This document shows, in pieces, positions 9,369-19,583 of a stretch of 64,000 nt of DNA; the stretch's first letter is position 1; every line of letters begins with the position of its first letter. A model generated the notes under the pieces. The model was not told where the DNA came from. It saw only the letters and a program-made list of their open reading frames with translations, and ran no database searches. The DNA lies in assembly GCF_027492855.1 (NCBI RefSeq), contig NZ_JAPUDY010000072.1, positions 62,001-126,000 of the forward strand, given 5' to 3'. Source of the stretch: Acidovorax sp. Lineage in GTDB: Bacteria; Pseudomonadota; Gammaproteobacteria; Burkholderiales; Burkholderiaceae_C. The translations under genes were made by a program, and so were the position numbers.

Positions 9369-10511
9369 TCAGGCGCCGACGGTCAGCACCAGATTGTCGC
9401 GGTGCACCATCTCTGGCTCGGCCACGTAGCCAAGCAGTTTTTCAAACTCGGTGGAGGGCTTGCGGCACAACAGGCGCGCTTCTGCCGCCGCGTAGTTCGC
9501 CAGGCCCCGCGCAATCTCGGCCCCCGAGGTGTCCCGCACGGCGATCACGTCGCCACGGGAGAAATCGCCCTCGACTGCCGTCATGCCAATGGGCAGCAGG
9601 CTCTTGCCCTCATCGCGCACCTTGGCTGCCGCCCCTGCATCCACCACCACAGAGCCGCGCAGCTGGAGGTGGTCTGCCATCCACTGCTTGCGGGCTTGCT
9701 TTTTCTGCGTCTGGGCCACCAGCAAGGTGCCCAAGGGCTCGCCCCCCACCAGGCGCACCAGCACGTCCGGCTCGCGCCCCCAGGCAATCACGGTGGATGC
9801 GCCTGAGCCTGCCGCGCGCTTGGCCGCCAGAATCTTGGTGATCATGCCGCCCTTGCCAATGCTGGAGCCCGCACCACCGGCCATGGCCTCCAGCGCCAAA
9901 TCCCCGGACTTGGCTTCGTGCACGAACTGAGCGGACGGATCGCGGCGCGGATCGGCGGTGTACAGGCCCTTCTGGTCGGTGAGGATGATCAGCGCATCAG
10001 CCTCCACCAGATTGGCCACCAGGGCGCCCAGGGTGTCGTTGTCGCCAAACTTGATTTCGTCGTTGACGACTGTGTCGTTCTCGTTGATCACCGGCACCAC
10101 GCCCAGGCGCAGCAAGGTGAGCAAGGTCGAGCGCGCGTTCAGGTAGCGCTCGCGGTCCGCCAAATCCGCGTGGGTGAGCAGCACCTGGGCACTGCCCATG
10201 CCCTGCTCGCGCAGTTTGGTCTCGTACATCTGCGCAAGGCCCATCTGGCCCACCGCCGCCGCCGCCTGCAGTTCATGGACTTCCTGCGGCCGCGTCGTCC
10301 AGCCCAGGCGCTTCATGCCTTCGGCAATGGCACCACTGGACACCATCACCACCTCGCGCGGTGCGCCGCCGTCGCCGCGCACCAGGGCCGCCAGTTGGCG
10401 GCTCCACTCGCCGATGGCTGTTTCATCCAAGCCACGGCCTTCGTTGGTCACAAGGCTGGAGCCCACCTTGACCACGATGCGGCGGGCATCTCGCAATACG
10501 CTGGAAACCAT
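9369..10511 (-). CDS. proB: glutamate 5-kinase
   Basis: ProB phosphorylates glutamate, the first step of proline synthesis in the cytoplasm. The N-terminal amino acid kinase domain is visible from [17 protein letters not shown] through [13 protein letters not shown] and [21 protein letters not shown]. The C-terminal part (about residues 280-370) is a PUA domain containing [18 protein letters not shown]. The length of 380 residues is usual for a kinase plus PUA form. It follows obgE on the same strand with a repeat copy between them; rplU-rpmA-obgE-proB is the common betaproteobacterial order. Confidence 0.96.
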   Translation of the reverse strand: MVSSVLRDARRIVVKVGSSLVTNEGRGLDETAIGEWSRQLAALVRGDGGAPREVVMVSSGAIAEGMKRLGWTTRPQEVHELQAAAAVGQMGLAQMYETKLREQGMGSAQVLLTHADLADRERYLNARSTLLTLLRLGVVPVINENDTVVNDEIKFGDNDTLGALVANLVEADALIILTDQKGLYTADPRRDPSAQFVHEAKSGDLALEAMAGGAGSSIGKGGMITKILAAKRAAGSGASTVIAWGREPDVLVRLVGGEPLGTLLVAQTQKKQARKQWMADHLQLRGSVVVDAGAAAKVRDEGKSLLPIGMTAVEGDFSRGDVIAVRDTSGAEIARGLANYAAAEARLLCRKPSTEFEKLLGYVAEPEMVHRDNLVLTVGA

Positions 10512-10522
10512 TGTTTAAGGTC

Positions 10523-10577
10523 ATTTTGGCTGCTAGCGCTTATTCATCAAGCGCAAGCAGCTATTAAAAATATAGCA
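10523..10577 (+). repeat. intergenic palindromic repeat, copy 3
   Basis: The core TAGCGCTTATTCATCAAGCG lies at 10534-10553, followed by AGCTATTAAAAATATAGC. It lies between the obgE stop and the proB start (both genes on the minus strand), so it sits in the proB leader or the obgE-proB intercistronic RNA. Confidence 0.87.
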
Positions 10578-10615
10578 TTCAAGCCAAACAGATCATCCGC
10601 GTGCTGCGTGTTGCG

Positions 10616-11698
<1,083 letters not shown>

Positions 11699-11825
11699 TT
11701 ACAAAAGGGCGCCGCACCGACGGACAAGCGGCCAATGGCCGATTGTGGCGGAACAGCGGGGCGCCCCTTCCAGGCGCCGCGGGCAGATAGCGGCATGCAG
11801 CCGCCATCGTACAAACCAAACAACA

Positions 11826-11847
11826 AAGCCCCGGCAAAGCGGGGCTT
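11826..11847 (-). terminator. probable terminator after rplU-rpmA
   Basis: A 7-bp stem AAGCCCC/GGGGCTT is present. On the minus strand it is followed by a T-rich stretch with G interruptions. It sits 24 bases after the rpmA stop, so it may reduce or end transcription before obgE. The U-tract is weak. Confidence 0.6.
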
Positions 11848-11871
11848 CGATGCGTGCCAGAGGAAAAATCC

Positions 11872-12129
11872 TCAGGCAGGAGTCACATTGACCGTGGACT
11901 TGGACAATGCACCCTTGGTGCCAAACGACACGTGGCCGTCCACCAGGGCGAACAAGGTGTGATCCTTGCCCACGCCGACGTTGTTGCCGGGGTGGAAACG
12001 TGTGCCACGTTGGCGCACGATGATCGAGCCAGCGCTGATCAGTTCACCACCGAACGCCTTGACACCCAGCATCTTTGGCTTGGAGTCGCGCCCGTTTCGC
12101 GTAGAGCCGCCGCCTTTTTTCTGTGCCAT
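11872..12129 (-). CDS. rpmA: 50S ribosomal protein L27
   Basis: L27 is a large-subunit protein whose N-terminus reaches the peptidyl transferase centre. The 85-residue sequence starts [16 protein letters not shown] and contains the family block [26 protein letters not shown]. It lies 15 bases downstream of rplU, forming the standard L21-L27 operon, with AAGGAGCTAG as the ribosome binding region. Confidence 0.98.
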   Translation of the reverse strand: MAQKKGGGSTRNGRDSKPKMLGVKAFGGELISAGSIIVRQRGTRFHPGNNVGVGKDHTLFALVDGHVSFGTKGALSKSTVNVTPA

Positions 12130-12144
12130 GACTAGCTCCTTCGA

Positions 12145-12456
12145 TTAAGCAGCAATCGCACCGATTTGCAGCTCAGTGAACTGCTGGCGATGGCCTTGGC
12201 GTTTTTGATAGTGCTTGCGACGGCGCATCTTGAAGATGTGCACTTTGTCGTGCTTGCCGTGGGCCACAACAGTGGCTTTCACGGTTGCGCCGGACACCAG
12301 GGGCGTACCCACCTTCAGTTCAGCGCCGTTGCCGACAGCCAGAACCTGGTCGATCACGATCTCCTGGCCTACGTCCGCAGCAATCTGTTCTACTTTAATT
12401 TTTTCGCCGGAAGCAACGCGATACTGCTTGCCGCCGGTTTTTATGACCGCGTACAT
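12145..12456 (-). CDS. rplU: 50S ribosomal protein L21
   Basis: L21 is a large-subunit protein that binds 23S rRNA. The 103-residue protein starts [25 protein letters not shown] and ends with the conserved [21 protein letters not shown] segment. It is the first gene of the rplU-rpmA operon and is divergent from ispB, as in E. coli. Confidence 0.98.
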   Translation of the reverse strand: MYAVIKTGGKQYRVASGEKIKVEQIAADVGQEIVIDQVLAVGNGAELKVGTPLVSGATVKATVVAHGKHDKVHIFKMRRRKHYQKRQGHRQQFTELQIGAIAA

Positions 12457-12505
12457 GTTGACCTCTTGATATGAGTTCTGCAGACGAATTTCCGCAGAGC
12501 CGACG

Positions 12506-12534
12506 ATTATAGCGCATCGCCAACCAACGGTCTA
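12506..12534 (-). promoter_or_regulatory. promoter for rplU-rpmA
   Basis: On the minus strand TAGACC (12534-12529) is followed after 17 bases by a perfect TATAAT (12511-12506). The transcript would start near 12499, about 43 bases before the rplU ATG. Confidence 0.6.
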
Positions 12535-12597
12535 GCCCCTTGATTGGCTGCCGCAACGACCCACCGCCAGGCCACAAAGACCCCACTCAGGTCTTCC

Positions 12598-12603
12598 TAT
12601 AAT
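12598..12603 (+). promoter_or_regulatory. -10 element upstream of ispB
   Basis: A consensus TATAAT lies only 13 bases before the GTG chosen for ispB. No good -35 hexamer is seen 16-18 bases upstream. If it is functional, the transcript starts near 12610 and either has a very short leader or uses a start downstream of 12617. Confidence 0.4.
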
Positions 12604-12616
12604 CCGGGCACTTTCT

Positions 12617-13612
12617 GTGACCGCCATCTTGACTGACCATACCGCCCCCGCAGCATCCCCCCTCGCGCTCGTTGCACACGACATGCACGAGGTTGACAAG
12701 GTCATTGAGCAGCGCCTGACCTCCAGCGTGCCGCTGGTGGCCCAGATATCGCAGTACATCATTGCGGCCGGGGGCAAGCGTCTGCGCCCCGCGCTGTTGC
12801 TCATGGTGTGCGGCGCTCTGGGCTATGGCGGGGCGCACCGGTTCAGCCTGGCGGCGGTGGTCGAGTTGATCCATACCGCCACCTTGCTGCATGACGACGT
12901 CGTGGACGCATCCACCCTGCGGCGCGGGCGCCCCACGGCCAACGAGACATTCGGCAACCCCGCCAGCGTGCTGGTGGGCGACTTTCTGCACACCCGCTCC
13001 TTCCAGATGATGGTGGAAGCCGGAAGCATGCGGATCATGGAAATTCTGTCTGAGGCCACAAACGTGATTGCCGAAGGCGAAGTGCTTCAGCTCATGAACA
13101 TGCACGACGCCTCGCTGGATGAGGCCGGTTACCTCCGCGTGATCCGCTCCAAGACCGCCAAGCTGTTCGAGGCCAGCGCCCGACTCGGCGCCGTGTTGGC
13201 CGACAGCACGCCAGAGATCGAGGAAGCGTGCGCGACCTATGGCCAGGCGCTGGGCACCGCCTTCCAGATCATCGATGATGTCCTGGACTACGATGGCGAC
13301 GCCTCGGAAATGGGCAAAAATCTGGGCGACGACCTCCGGGAGGGCAAATCCACGCTGCCGCTGATTGCCGCCATGGAGCGGGGCACCCCCAGCCAAGCCC
13401 TTGTGGTTCGCCAAGCCATCGAGCAGGGCTCAACCGAACAATTGAGCGAGATCATCCGCATCGTGCGCGCCACTGGGGCACTGGAAGTCACGCGCACAGC
13501 GGCCTTCTCTGAAGCCCGCCGGGCCATGGCTGCGGCAGAGCGACTCCCTGCCAATGTCTATTCAAAGGGATTGCTAGAATTAGCAGCTCAGCTGTTAGCA
13601 CGACGCAACTGA
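12617..13612 (+). CDS. ispB: trans-polyprenyl diphosphate synthase (octaprenyl type)
   Basis: This enzyme condenses isopentenyl diphosphate onto an allylic primer to make the ubiquinone side chain. Both aspartate-rich motifs are present: the first in LLHDDVVDAS and the second in IIDDVLDYDGD, with GGKRLRPALLL near the N-terminus. The frame start is GTG 12617 (331 residues). ATG 12683 in the segment HDMHEVDK is an alternative that would fit the predicted -10 element better, so the N-terminus is uncertain. The gene is divergent from rplU, as in many proteobacteria. Confidence 0.93.
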   Translation: MTAILTDHTAPAASPLALVAHDMHEVDKVIEQRLTSSVPLVAQISQYIIAAGGKRLRPALLLMVCGALGYGGAHRFSLAAVVELIHTATLLHDDVVDASTLRRGRPTANETFGNPASVLVGDFLHTRSFQMMVEAGSMRIMEILSEATNVIAEGEVLQLMNMHDASLDEAGYLRVIRSKTAKLFEASARLGAVLADSTPEIEEACATYGQALGTAFQIIDDVLDYDGDASEMGKNLGDDLREGKSTLPLIAAMERGTPSQALVVRQAIEQGSTEQLSEIIRIVRATGALEVTRTAAFSEARRAMAAAERLPANVYSKGLLELAAQLLARRN

Positions 13613-13652
13613 GGCATCCAATACATCTGCACTTGGGTGCCACGACAAGCTA

Positions 13653-13729
13653 CGGGGTGTAGCTTAGCCTGGTAGAGCGCTACGTTCGGGACGTAGAGGC
13701 CGGAGGTTCGAATCCTCTCACCCCGACCA
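13653..13729 (+). tRNA. tRNA-Pro (anticodon CGG)
   Basis: The cloverleaf is complete. The acceptor stem CGGGGTG pairs with CACCCCG, the D-arm region contains AGCTTAGCCTGGTAGAGC, and the anticodon stem CTACG/CGTAG holds loop TTCGGGA with anticodon CGG. The T-arm GGAGG TTCGAAT CCTCT is present and the CCA end is encoded (13727-13729). The length is 77 nt. It lies between ispB and pilB; no duplicated 3' end that would mark an integrated element is seen in the window. Confidence 0.97.
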
Positions 13730-13860
13730 CCAATCAACGGCACTCCCCGGATTTGCGCCTTTCTTGTGGCGCAGTTACCAATATCCAGCGCTGTACACGC
13801 TTTGCGCAATCGGTGATGATAGGATGGTTTCTTTTCCACACCTAACACATTACCGGTTAC

Positions 13861-15600
13861 ATGGCTGCTGTTGATACTGCCCCTAAAGAAGCCTCTGCAG
13901 TCGCCCTTCCCGGACTGGGTCGGGCATTGATGTCCGCCGGAAAACTGACCCAGAAGTCAGCCGAGGATATTTACAAAAAATCACAAACCAGCCGAACCAG
14001 TTTTATCGCCGAACTGACCGGCTCCGGGGTGGTATCTCCGGCGGATTTGGCCTATACCGTGTCTACCGTATTTGGCGCCCCCCTGCTGGACCTCGACGCC
14101 ATTGACCAGCAGCGCCTTCCCAAAGAATTGCTCGACGGGAAAATATGCCAGGCTTACCGCGTGGTAGTCCTCAGCAAGCGCAATAACCGCTTGATCGTTG
14201 CGACAGCCGACCCAACGGACCAGGAAGCTGCAGAAAAAATCAAGTTCACCACCCAGATGGGGGTGGATTGGATTATTGCAGAATATGACAAACTGAGCCG
14301 ACTGATAGAAACCACCACAAAATCCACCAGCGAATCCATGGATACGTTGGTGAGTGGCGGTGGGGATTTTGAATTCGACGATGTTTCCATCGAAGAGACC
14401 TCCGAAGAATCAGATACCGGCACTACCGAGGTTGAAGACGCCCCCATCGTCAAGTTTCTTCACAAAATGCTGCTCGACGCCTTCAATATGCGAGCCTCCG
14501 ATTTGCATTTTGAGCCCTATGAACACCAGTACCGCGTACGTTTCCGCATTGACGGGGAGCTGCGCGAGATAGCATCGCCCCCGATTGCCATCAAGGACAA
14601 ACTTGCATCGCGAATCAAGGTGATTTCACGCCTGGATATCTCAGAAAAACGCGTGCCCCAGGATGGCCGCATGAAGCTGAAGGTGGGTCCAAACCGGGTG
14701 ATCGACTTCCGGGTCAGCACCTTGCCGACCCTGTTTGGCGAGAAGATCGTGATCCGTATTCTGGACCCAAGCAGCGCCAAACTCGGCATTGATGCGCTGG
14801 GCTATGAGGCCGTAGAAAAGGAGCGACTCCTTCAAGCGATTGGTCGCCCTTATGGCATGATTTTGGTGACGGGGCCTACCGGCTCCGGAAAGACCGTTTC
14901 GCTTTACACCTGCCTGAATCTATTGAACAAACCTGGCGTCAATATTGCCACCGCAGAAGATCCTTCCGAAATCAACCTACCCGGCGTCAATCAGGTTAAC
15001 GTCAACGAGAAGGCGGGGATGACATTTGCTGTCGCACTCAAGTCCTTTCTCCGCCAGGATCCTGACATCATCATGGTGGGTGAAATCCGAGATCTGGAGA
15101 CTGCCGATATTTCGATCAAGGCTGCCCAAACCGGGCATTTGGTGCTGTCAACCCTGCACACAAATGATGCGCCAACAACGTTGACGCGGATGCGAAATAT
15201 GGGGATCGCCCCCTTTAACATTGCATCCAGTGTGATATTGATCACTGCGCAACGGCTGGCACGCCGGTTGTGTCCCGTCTGCAAGACGCCGGCGGATATT
15301 CCCCACGAAGCCTTGGTGGAAGCCGGCTACGCAGAACATGAACTTGATGGCTCCTGGGTGACTTACCGCCCCGTCGGCTGCTCTGCCTGCAACAACGGCT
15401 ACAAAGGCCGACTGGGTATCTACCAGGTCATGCCGATTTCAGAAGATATTCAGCGCATCATCCTTCGAGATGGAAGCGCCCTGGAGATCGCGGAACAGGC
15501 AAGGGCCGAAGGCGTGCGCTCTCTGCGGGAATCGGGACTTCATAAAGCCAAGCTGGGCCTGACTTCTCTTGAAGAAGTTCTGGCGGTTACCAATGAATAA
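13861..15600 (+). CDS. pilB: type IV pilus assembly ATPase PilB
   Basis: PilB is the hexameric cytoplasmic ATPase that powers pilus extension. The 579-residue protein has an N-terminal MshEN/GspE-N domain, Walker A GPTGSGKT at 338-345, the Asp-box and Walker B region around DPDIIMVGEIRDLETAD, and a His box. A four-cysteine zinc motif is split between CPVCKTPAD and CSACNNG. It opens the pilB-pilC-pilD set. No pilin gene is adjacent, so the major pilin must lie elsewhere. There is no strong ribosome binding site before ATG 13861. Confidence 0.96.
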   Translation: MAAVDTAPKEASAVALPGLGRALMSAGKLTQKSAEDIYKKSQTSRTSFIAELTGSGVVSPADLAYTVSTVFGAPLLDLDAIDQQRLPKELLDGKICQAYRVVVLSKRNNRLIVATADPTDQEAAEKIKFTTQMGVDWIIAEYDKLSRLIETTTKSTSESMDTLVSGGGDFEFDDVSIEETSEESDTGTTEVEDAPIVKFLHKMLLDAFNMRASDLHFEPYEHQYRVRFRIDGELREIASPPIAIKDKLASRIKVISRLDISEKRVPQDGRMKLKVGPNRVIDFRVSTLPTLFGEKIVIRILDPSSAKLGIDALGYEAVEKERLLQAIGRPYGMILVTGPTGSGKTVSLYTCLNLLNKPGVNIATAEDPSEINLPGVNQVNVNEKAGMTFAVALKSFLRQDPDIIMVGEIRDLETADISIKAAQTGHLVLSTLHTNDAPTTLTRMRNMGIAPFNIASSVILITAQRLARRLCPVCKTPADIPHEALVEAGYAEHELDGSWVTYRPVGCSACNNGYKGRLGIYQVMPISEDIQRIILRDGSALEIAEQARAEGVRSLRESGLHKAKLGLTSLEEVLAVTNE

Positions 15601-15620
15601 TATCCACTGACGAGGGCTGC

Positions 15621-16841
15621 ATGGCTACCGTAGCATCCAAAAGAGATATCAAAGATTTTGTCTTCGAATGGGAAGGCAAGGACCGCAATGGAAAAATCGT
15701 CAGAGGCGAGGTCCGTGCTGCGGGGGAGAATCAAGTTCAGGCCACTTTGCGACGCCAAGGGGTATTTCCGACAAAAATCAAGAAGCGCCGCATGCGCTCG
15801 GGCAAAAGAATTAAGCCCAAAGATATCGCACTGTTCACCCGGCAACTGGCGACGATGATGAAAGCAGGCGTCCCGCTACTGCAGGCGTTCGACATTGTGG
15901 GCAGAGGCAACACCAATGCCAGCGTGACCAAACTACTCAATGATATTCGATCCGATATTGAAACCGGAACGTCGTTGAATGGTGCCTTCCGCAAACACCC
16001 CATGTACTTTGACAGTCTCTACTGCAATTTGGTGGAGGCAGGTGAGGCTGCAGGTATCCTGGAGGCCCTGCTGGACCGGCTCGCCACCTACATGGAGAAA
16101 ACAGAGGCCATCAAGTCAAAAATCAAATCGGCTTTGATGTACCCTATTTCCGTGGTTATTGTGGCTTTCGTGGTGGTAACAGTGATCATGATTTTCGTGA
16201 TTCCTGCTTTCAAGGAGGTATTTACATCTTTCGGAGCTGATCTTCCCGCCCCCACACTCTTTGTGATGGCCATTAGCGAGATTTTCGTTAAATGGTGGTG
16301 GCTGATTTTTGGCGCCTTGGGCGGCGGATTCTTCTTTTTCATGCAGGCCTGGCGCCGCAATGAAAAGATGCAGATGTTCATGGATCGCCTGCTGCTGCGT
16401 ATGCCTGTTTTCGGTGCGCTGATCGACAAATCCTGCGTTGCGCGCTGGACCCGGACCTTGTCCACCATGTTCGCTGCGGGCGTTCCCCTCGTGGAAGCGC
16501 TGGACTCGGTGGGCGGCGCTGCGGGCAACTCCGTGTACGCCATGGCGACCGACAAGATTCAACAGGAAGTCTCCACCGGCACCAGCCTGACCGCTGCTAT
16601 GGGCAATGCCAATGTCTTTCCTTCCATGGTGCTGCAGATGTGCGCCATTGGGGAAGAGTCGGGTTCTATTGACCACATGCTCGGCAAAGCCGCCGATTTT
16701 TACGAAGCCGAAGTGGATGACATGGTGGCGGGCCTGTCCAGCCTGATGGAGCCCATCATCATTGTTTTCCTGGGCACGCTGATTGGTGGCATCGTCGTCT
16801 CCATGTACCTTCCTATCTTCAAGCTCGGTCAGGTCGTGTAA
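15621..16841 (+). CDS. pilC: type IV pilus inner-membrane platform protein PilC
   Basis: PilC is the inner-membrane platform that couples PilB motion to pilin polymerisation. The 406-residue sequence has the two repeated GspF domains, each with FTRQLATMMKAGVPLLQAFDIV-type helices (the second starts WTRTLSTMFAAGVPLVEALDSV), and three hydrophobic segments, the last near the C-terminus. The start is ATG 15621, 20 bases after pilB. The stop overlaps the pilD start by one base. Confidence 0.96.
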   Translation: MATVASKRDIKDFVFEWEGKDRNGKIVRGEVRAAGENQVQATLRRQGVFPTKIKKRRMRSGKRIKPKDIALFTRQLATMMKAGVPLLQAFDIVGRGNTNASVTKLLNDIRSDIETGTSLNGAFRKHPMYFDSLYCNLVEAGEAAGILEALLDRLATYMEKTEAIKSKIKSALMYPISVVIVAFVVVTVIMIFVIPAFKEVFTSFGADLPAPTLFVMAISEIFVKWWWLIFGALGGGFFFFMQAWRRNEKMQMFMDRLLLRMPVFGALIDKSCVARWTRTLSTMFAAGVPLVEALDSVGGAAGNSVYAMATDKIQQEVSTGTSLTAAMGNANVFPSMVLQMCAIGEESGSIDHMLGKAADFYEAEVDDMVAGLSSLMEPIIIVFLGTLIGGIVVSMYLPIFKLGQVV

Positions 16842-17713
16842 TGGGGCTGGATGTGTGGTGGGACGCTGCCCTGGGTGGCGTGGTGGGGTTGCTTATCGGT
16901 AGTTTTTTGAACGTCGTCATTTACCGGCTCCCCAAGATGATGGAGCAGCAATGGGCAGCAGACCTGGCCCAGTTGGAAGCGGAAAAGCAGGGCCGGGAGC
17001 TTCCCGCAGGCACGCCAGAGCCGTTCAACCTGATGACGCCCCGCTCGCGCTGCCCGTCTTGCGGGCACATGGTGCAGTGGTATGAAAACATTCCGGTGCT
17101 GAGCTACCTGTTCTTGCGCGGCCGCTGCTCGGCCTGCAAGGTGCGCATCAGCCCCCGTTACCCCTTGGTCGAAATCGCCACGGGTGCGCTGTTTTTCTTT
17201 TGTATTTATCGCTGGGGTGCAACCCCAGCAGGCCTTGCCTGGTGTGGCTTCTCCGCAGCCCTGGTCGCGCTGGCCTTCATCGACTGGGACACAACCCTTC
17301 TGCCCGACGACATTACCCTGCCTTTGCTGTGGGCAGGTCTGATTGCCGCCGCCATGCAGTGGATCGAGGTTCCGCTGTACGCATCCGTGATGGGTGCCGT
17401 GGGCGGGTACCTGTCTTTGTGGCTCGTTTATTGGGGCTTCAAGCTGGCCACGGGCAAAGAAGGCATGGGGTATGGCGACTTCAAGTTGTTTGCAGCGCTC
17501 GGTGCCTGGTTTGGCTGGCAAGCGCTCGTGCCCATCATCCTGATGTCGTCGGTCATTGGCGCCATCGTCGGGATCGCGATGAAAATTTTCAGCCGTCTGC
17601 GTGAGGGGGGCTATATCCCCTTTGGCCCCTTCCTGGTGGGCGCGGGGCTCACTGCCATGGTGTTCGGCCCTAACGCCATTTTGGGCACGGTGCTGAACTT
17701 GTTCGGCCTGTGA
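16841..17713 (+). CDS. pilD: prepilin peptidase / N-methyltransferase PilD
   Basis: PilD is a membrane aspartic protease that cleaves type IV prepilin leaders and methylates the new N-terminus. The cytoplasmic zinc site C71-x2-C74...C96-x2-C99 is intact, as in bifunctional enzymes. The catalytic aspartates are in AFIDWDTTLLPDD (148/150) and GYGDFKL (213). About seven to eight membrane helices are seen in 290 residues. The pilC-pilD-coaE order, with overlapping starts and stops, is conserved in proteobacteria. Confidence 0.96.
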   Translation: MGLDVWWDAALGGVVGLLIGSFLNVVIYRLPKMMEQQWAADLAQLEAEKQGRELPAGTPEPFNLMTPRSRCPSCGHMVQWYENIPVLSYLFLRGRCSACKVRISPRYPLVEIATGALFFFCIYRWGATPAGLAWCGFSAALVALAFIDWDTTLLPDDITLPLLWAGLIAAAMQWIEVPLYASVMGAVGGYLSLWLVYWGFKLATGKEGMGYGDFKLFAALGAWFGWQALVPIILMSSVIGAIVGIAMKIFSRLREGGYIPFGPFLVGAGLTAMVFGPNAILGTVLNLFGL

Positions 17714-18351
17714 ATGCAACGGGCGTGACCAAGGTAGCGAAGACCTTCCCTTGCCGACTGGGCCTGACTGGCGGCATCGGCAGCGGCAAGAGCACGGTGG
17801 GTCGCATGTTCGTGTCGCTGGGCGCCACATTGATCGATGCAGACCAGATCGCCCGCGATGCCACCGGCCCGCAAGGCGCTGCCATGGAGGCCATCCGCAG
17901 CACGTTTGGCGAAGCCTTTATCGATGCGTCGGGGGCGCTGGACCGGGCACGCATGCGCGAGCTGGCTTTCACCCGCCCGGAGGCACGTATCCAGTTGGAA
18001 GGCATCGTGCATCCGCTGGTCACCCTCCGCAGCCAGGCCCTGGCGCAGCAGGCCACTGCTGCGGGCTCCCGGCTGATCGTGCATGACATTCCACTGCTGG
18101 CAGAGTCAGGCCGGTGGGCGCGGCGGCTGGACGCCGTGGTGGTGGTGGATTGCGCAGTCGAGACGCAGATCACACGCATCATGCAACGCAATGGCCTCGC
18201 GCGGGAGGTGGTTCAGAGCATCATCGCCTCGCAGGCAACACGTAGCGCGCGCAGGGCGGTGGCGGATGTGTTGATTGCCAACGATGCCCGCTGCACGCTC
18301 GAAGAGCTACAAGCCCAGGTGTGCCAGACAGCCGCACTGTTCGGGCTATGA
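17710..18351 (+). CDS. coaE: dephospho-CoA kinase
   Basis: CoaE makes the last step of coenzyme A synthesis, phosphorylating the 3' hydroxyl of dephospho-CoA. The P-loop is GLTGGIGSGKSTV near the N-terminus, and DADQIARD and HDIPLLAESGRW follow. The GTG start at 17710 overlaps the pilD stop by four bases; an N-terminal tail of about 14 residues precedes the conserved start. At 213 residues the protein is of normal size. Confidence 0.94.
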   Translation: MNATGVTKVAKTFPCRLGLTGGIGSGKSTVGRMFVSLGATLIDADQIARDATGPQGAAMEAIRSTFGEAFIDASGALDRARMRELAFTRPEARIQLEGIVHPLVTLRSQALAQQATAAGSRLIVHDIPLLAESGRWARRLDAVVVVDCAVETQITRIMQRNGLAREVVQSIIASQATRSARRAVADVLIANDARCTLEELQAQVCQTAALFGL

Positions 18352-18436
18352 TGCGAAAGAAACCGTTTGTGCTTTCGTCCCCTGCCGTGCGCCACCGGCG
18401 TCAGAATATTCCCTGAGCCCCCAGGAACCCGCCAGC

Positions 18437-19192
18437 GTGATCCTTTACGAATACCCCTTTAACGAGCGTCTCAGAACCTATCTGCGGCTTGAGCAGTTGT
18501 TCCGCCGGTTGGGGGAGCTGATCCCCCGCTCCCATGCGCTCGATCACCATTTCGCCCTGGTCACGATCTTCGAGATCATGGATGTGGCGGCTCGGGCCGA
18601 CCTGAAGTCGGACGTGCTCAAGGACATCGAGAAGCACAAGCACCAGCTCGACAGCTACCGGGGCAATCCCTCCATCTCGGAGGCTGCGCTCGATGCCGTG
18701 ATTGCCCAGCTAGACCGGTGCTTTACGGCGCTCAACGCCCAAAACGGAAAATCCGGCCACACGCTGACCGAAAACGACTGGCTGATGAGCATCCGCAGCC
18801 GCATCGGCATCCCCGGCGGCACCTGTGGGTTCGACCTGCCCGCCTACTATGCGTGGCAGCACCACACCCCCGAAGTTCGGCAGCAAGCGCTGGAGCAATG
18901 GGCGTCTACCCTGGCGCCGTTGGCCGAATCCATTTATGTGCTGCTCAAGCTGCTGCGCGATTCGGGTGTGCCCCAGAAGGTGGCGGCGGAGCGTGGCCAG
19001 TTTCAGCAAAACCTGCCGCAAGGCCGCACCTTCCAATTGCTTCGGCTGCGTATTGACCCGGCTCTGAACCTGATCCCCGAAATCAGCGGCAACCGCTTGA
19101 TCGTCTCGGTGCGGCTCATGCGGCTGGGGGACGACGACCGCTTGCACGCCTGCAGCGAAGATGCCGCCTTTGAACTCACCCTGTGCGCCTAA
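18437..19192 (+). CDS. zapD: cell division protein ZapD
   Basis: ZapD cross-links FtsZ filaments at the division ring. GTG 18437 starts the conserved sequence MILYEYPFNERLRTYLRLEQLFRRL, giving 251 residues, the standard size. An all-helical N-terminal half contains HHFALVTIFEIMDVAARADLKSDVLKD and a beta-type C-terminal half follows. The frame is open further upstream, but that part overlaps coaE and is not conserved. coaE-zapD-yacG is a conserved trio. Confidence 0.94.
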   Translation: MILYEYPFNERLRTYLRLEQLFRRLGELIPRSHALDHHFALVTIFEIMDVAARADLKSDVLKDIEKHKHQLDSYRGNPSISEAALDAVIAQLDRCFTALNAQNGKSGHTLTENDWLMSIRSRIGIPGGTCGFDLPAYYAWQHHTPEVRQQALEQWASTLAPLAESIYVLLKLLRDSGVPQKVAAERGQFQQNLPQGRTFQLLRLRIDPALNLIPEISGNRLIVSVRLMRLGDDDRLHACSEDAAFELTLCA

Positions 19193-19263
19193 CCACAACG
19201 GACTGCGCTCTGGATCGGCACGCAAGCAAGCCACCAAGACACTGAAGACAGCGACGAACGAGG

Positions 19264-19482
19264 ATGACCCAGCGAACCAGCAGCCCCCCAGCAGCACGCA
19301 CCGTCACCTGCCCCAGTTGTGGCGGTGACAGCGTTTACAGCCCCGCCAATGCCTACCGCCCCTTCTGCAGCGAGCGCTGCAAGCAGGTGGACCTGGGCGC
19401 CTGGGCCAGCGAGGACTTTCGCATGCCCGCCGAAGCCCCGCCGCCGGATGCTCCCTACGGCGACCCGCGCCTGCAGCATTGA
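19264..19482 (+). CDS. yacG: DNA gyrase inhibitor YacG
   Basis: YacG is a small zinc protein that binds GyrB and inhibits DNA gyrase. In 72 residues the four zinc cysteines are visible: CPSCGG, then [22 protein letters not shown]. The C-terminal tail is Pro/Ala-rich and disordered-looking. It is the last gene of the pilD-coaE-zapD-yacG group and meets the MutT-like gene tail to tail. Confidence 0.95.
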   Translation: MTQRTSSPPAARTVTCPSCGGDSVYSPANAYRPFCSERCKQVDLGAWASEDFRMPAEAPPPDAPYGDPRLQH

Positions 19483-19509
19483 TACAGGCTGGTGATCGGG
19501 TGGATATTG

Positions 19510-19570
19510 ATCAAATCAGGCTCTACCGCCCGACGAATAAGCGCTACAAGCTATTAATTTGATAGCAAAT
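19510..19570 (+). repeat. intergenic palindromic repeat, copy 4 (diverged)
   Basis: This is a diverged copy: the left arm is CTCTACCGCCCGACGAATAA instead of the usual TAGCGCTTAT, while GCGCTACAAGCTATTAATTTGATAGC keeps the right half. It lies between the convergent yacG and Nudix gene ends. Confidence 0.7.
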
Positions 19571-19583
19571 CCCTATCAAGCTC

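Noticed and set aside
13653-13729. tRNA-Pro as an integration site for a mobile element
   Set aside because: No integrase gene and no second copy of the tRNA 3' end are present; the next genes are standard pilus genes.
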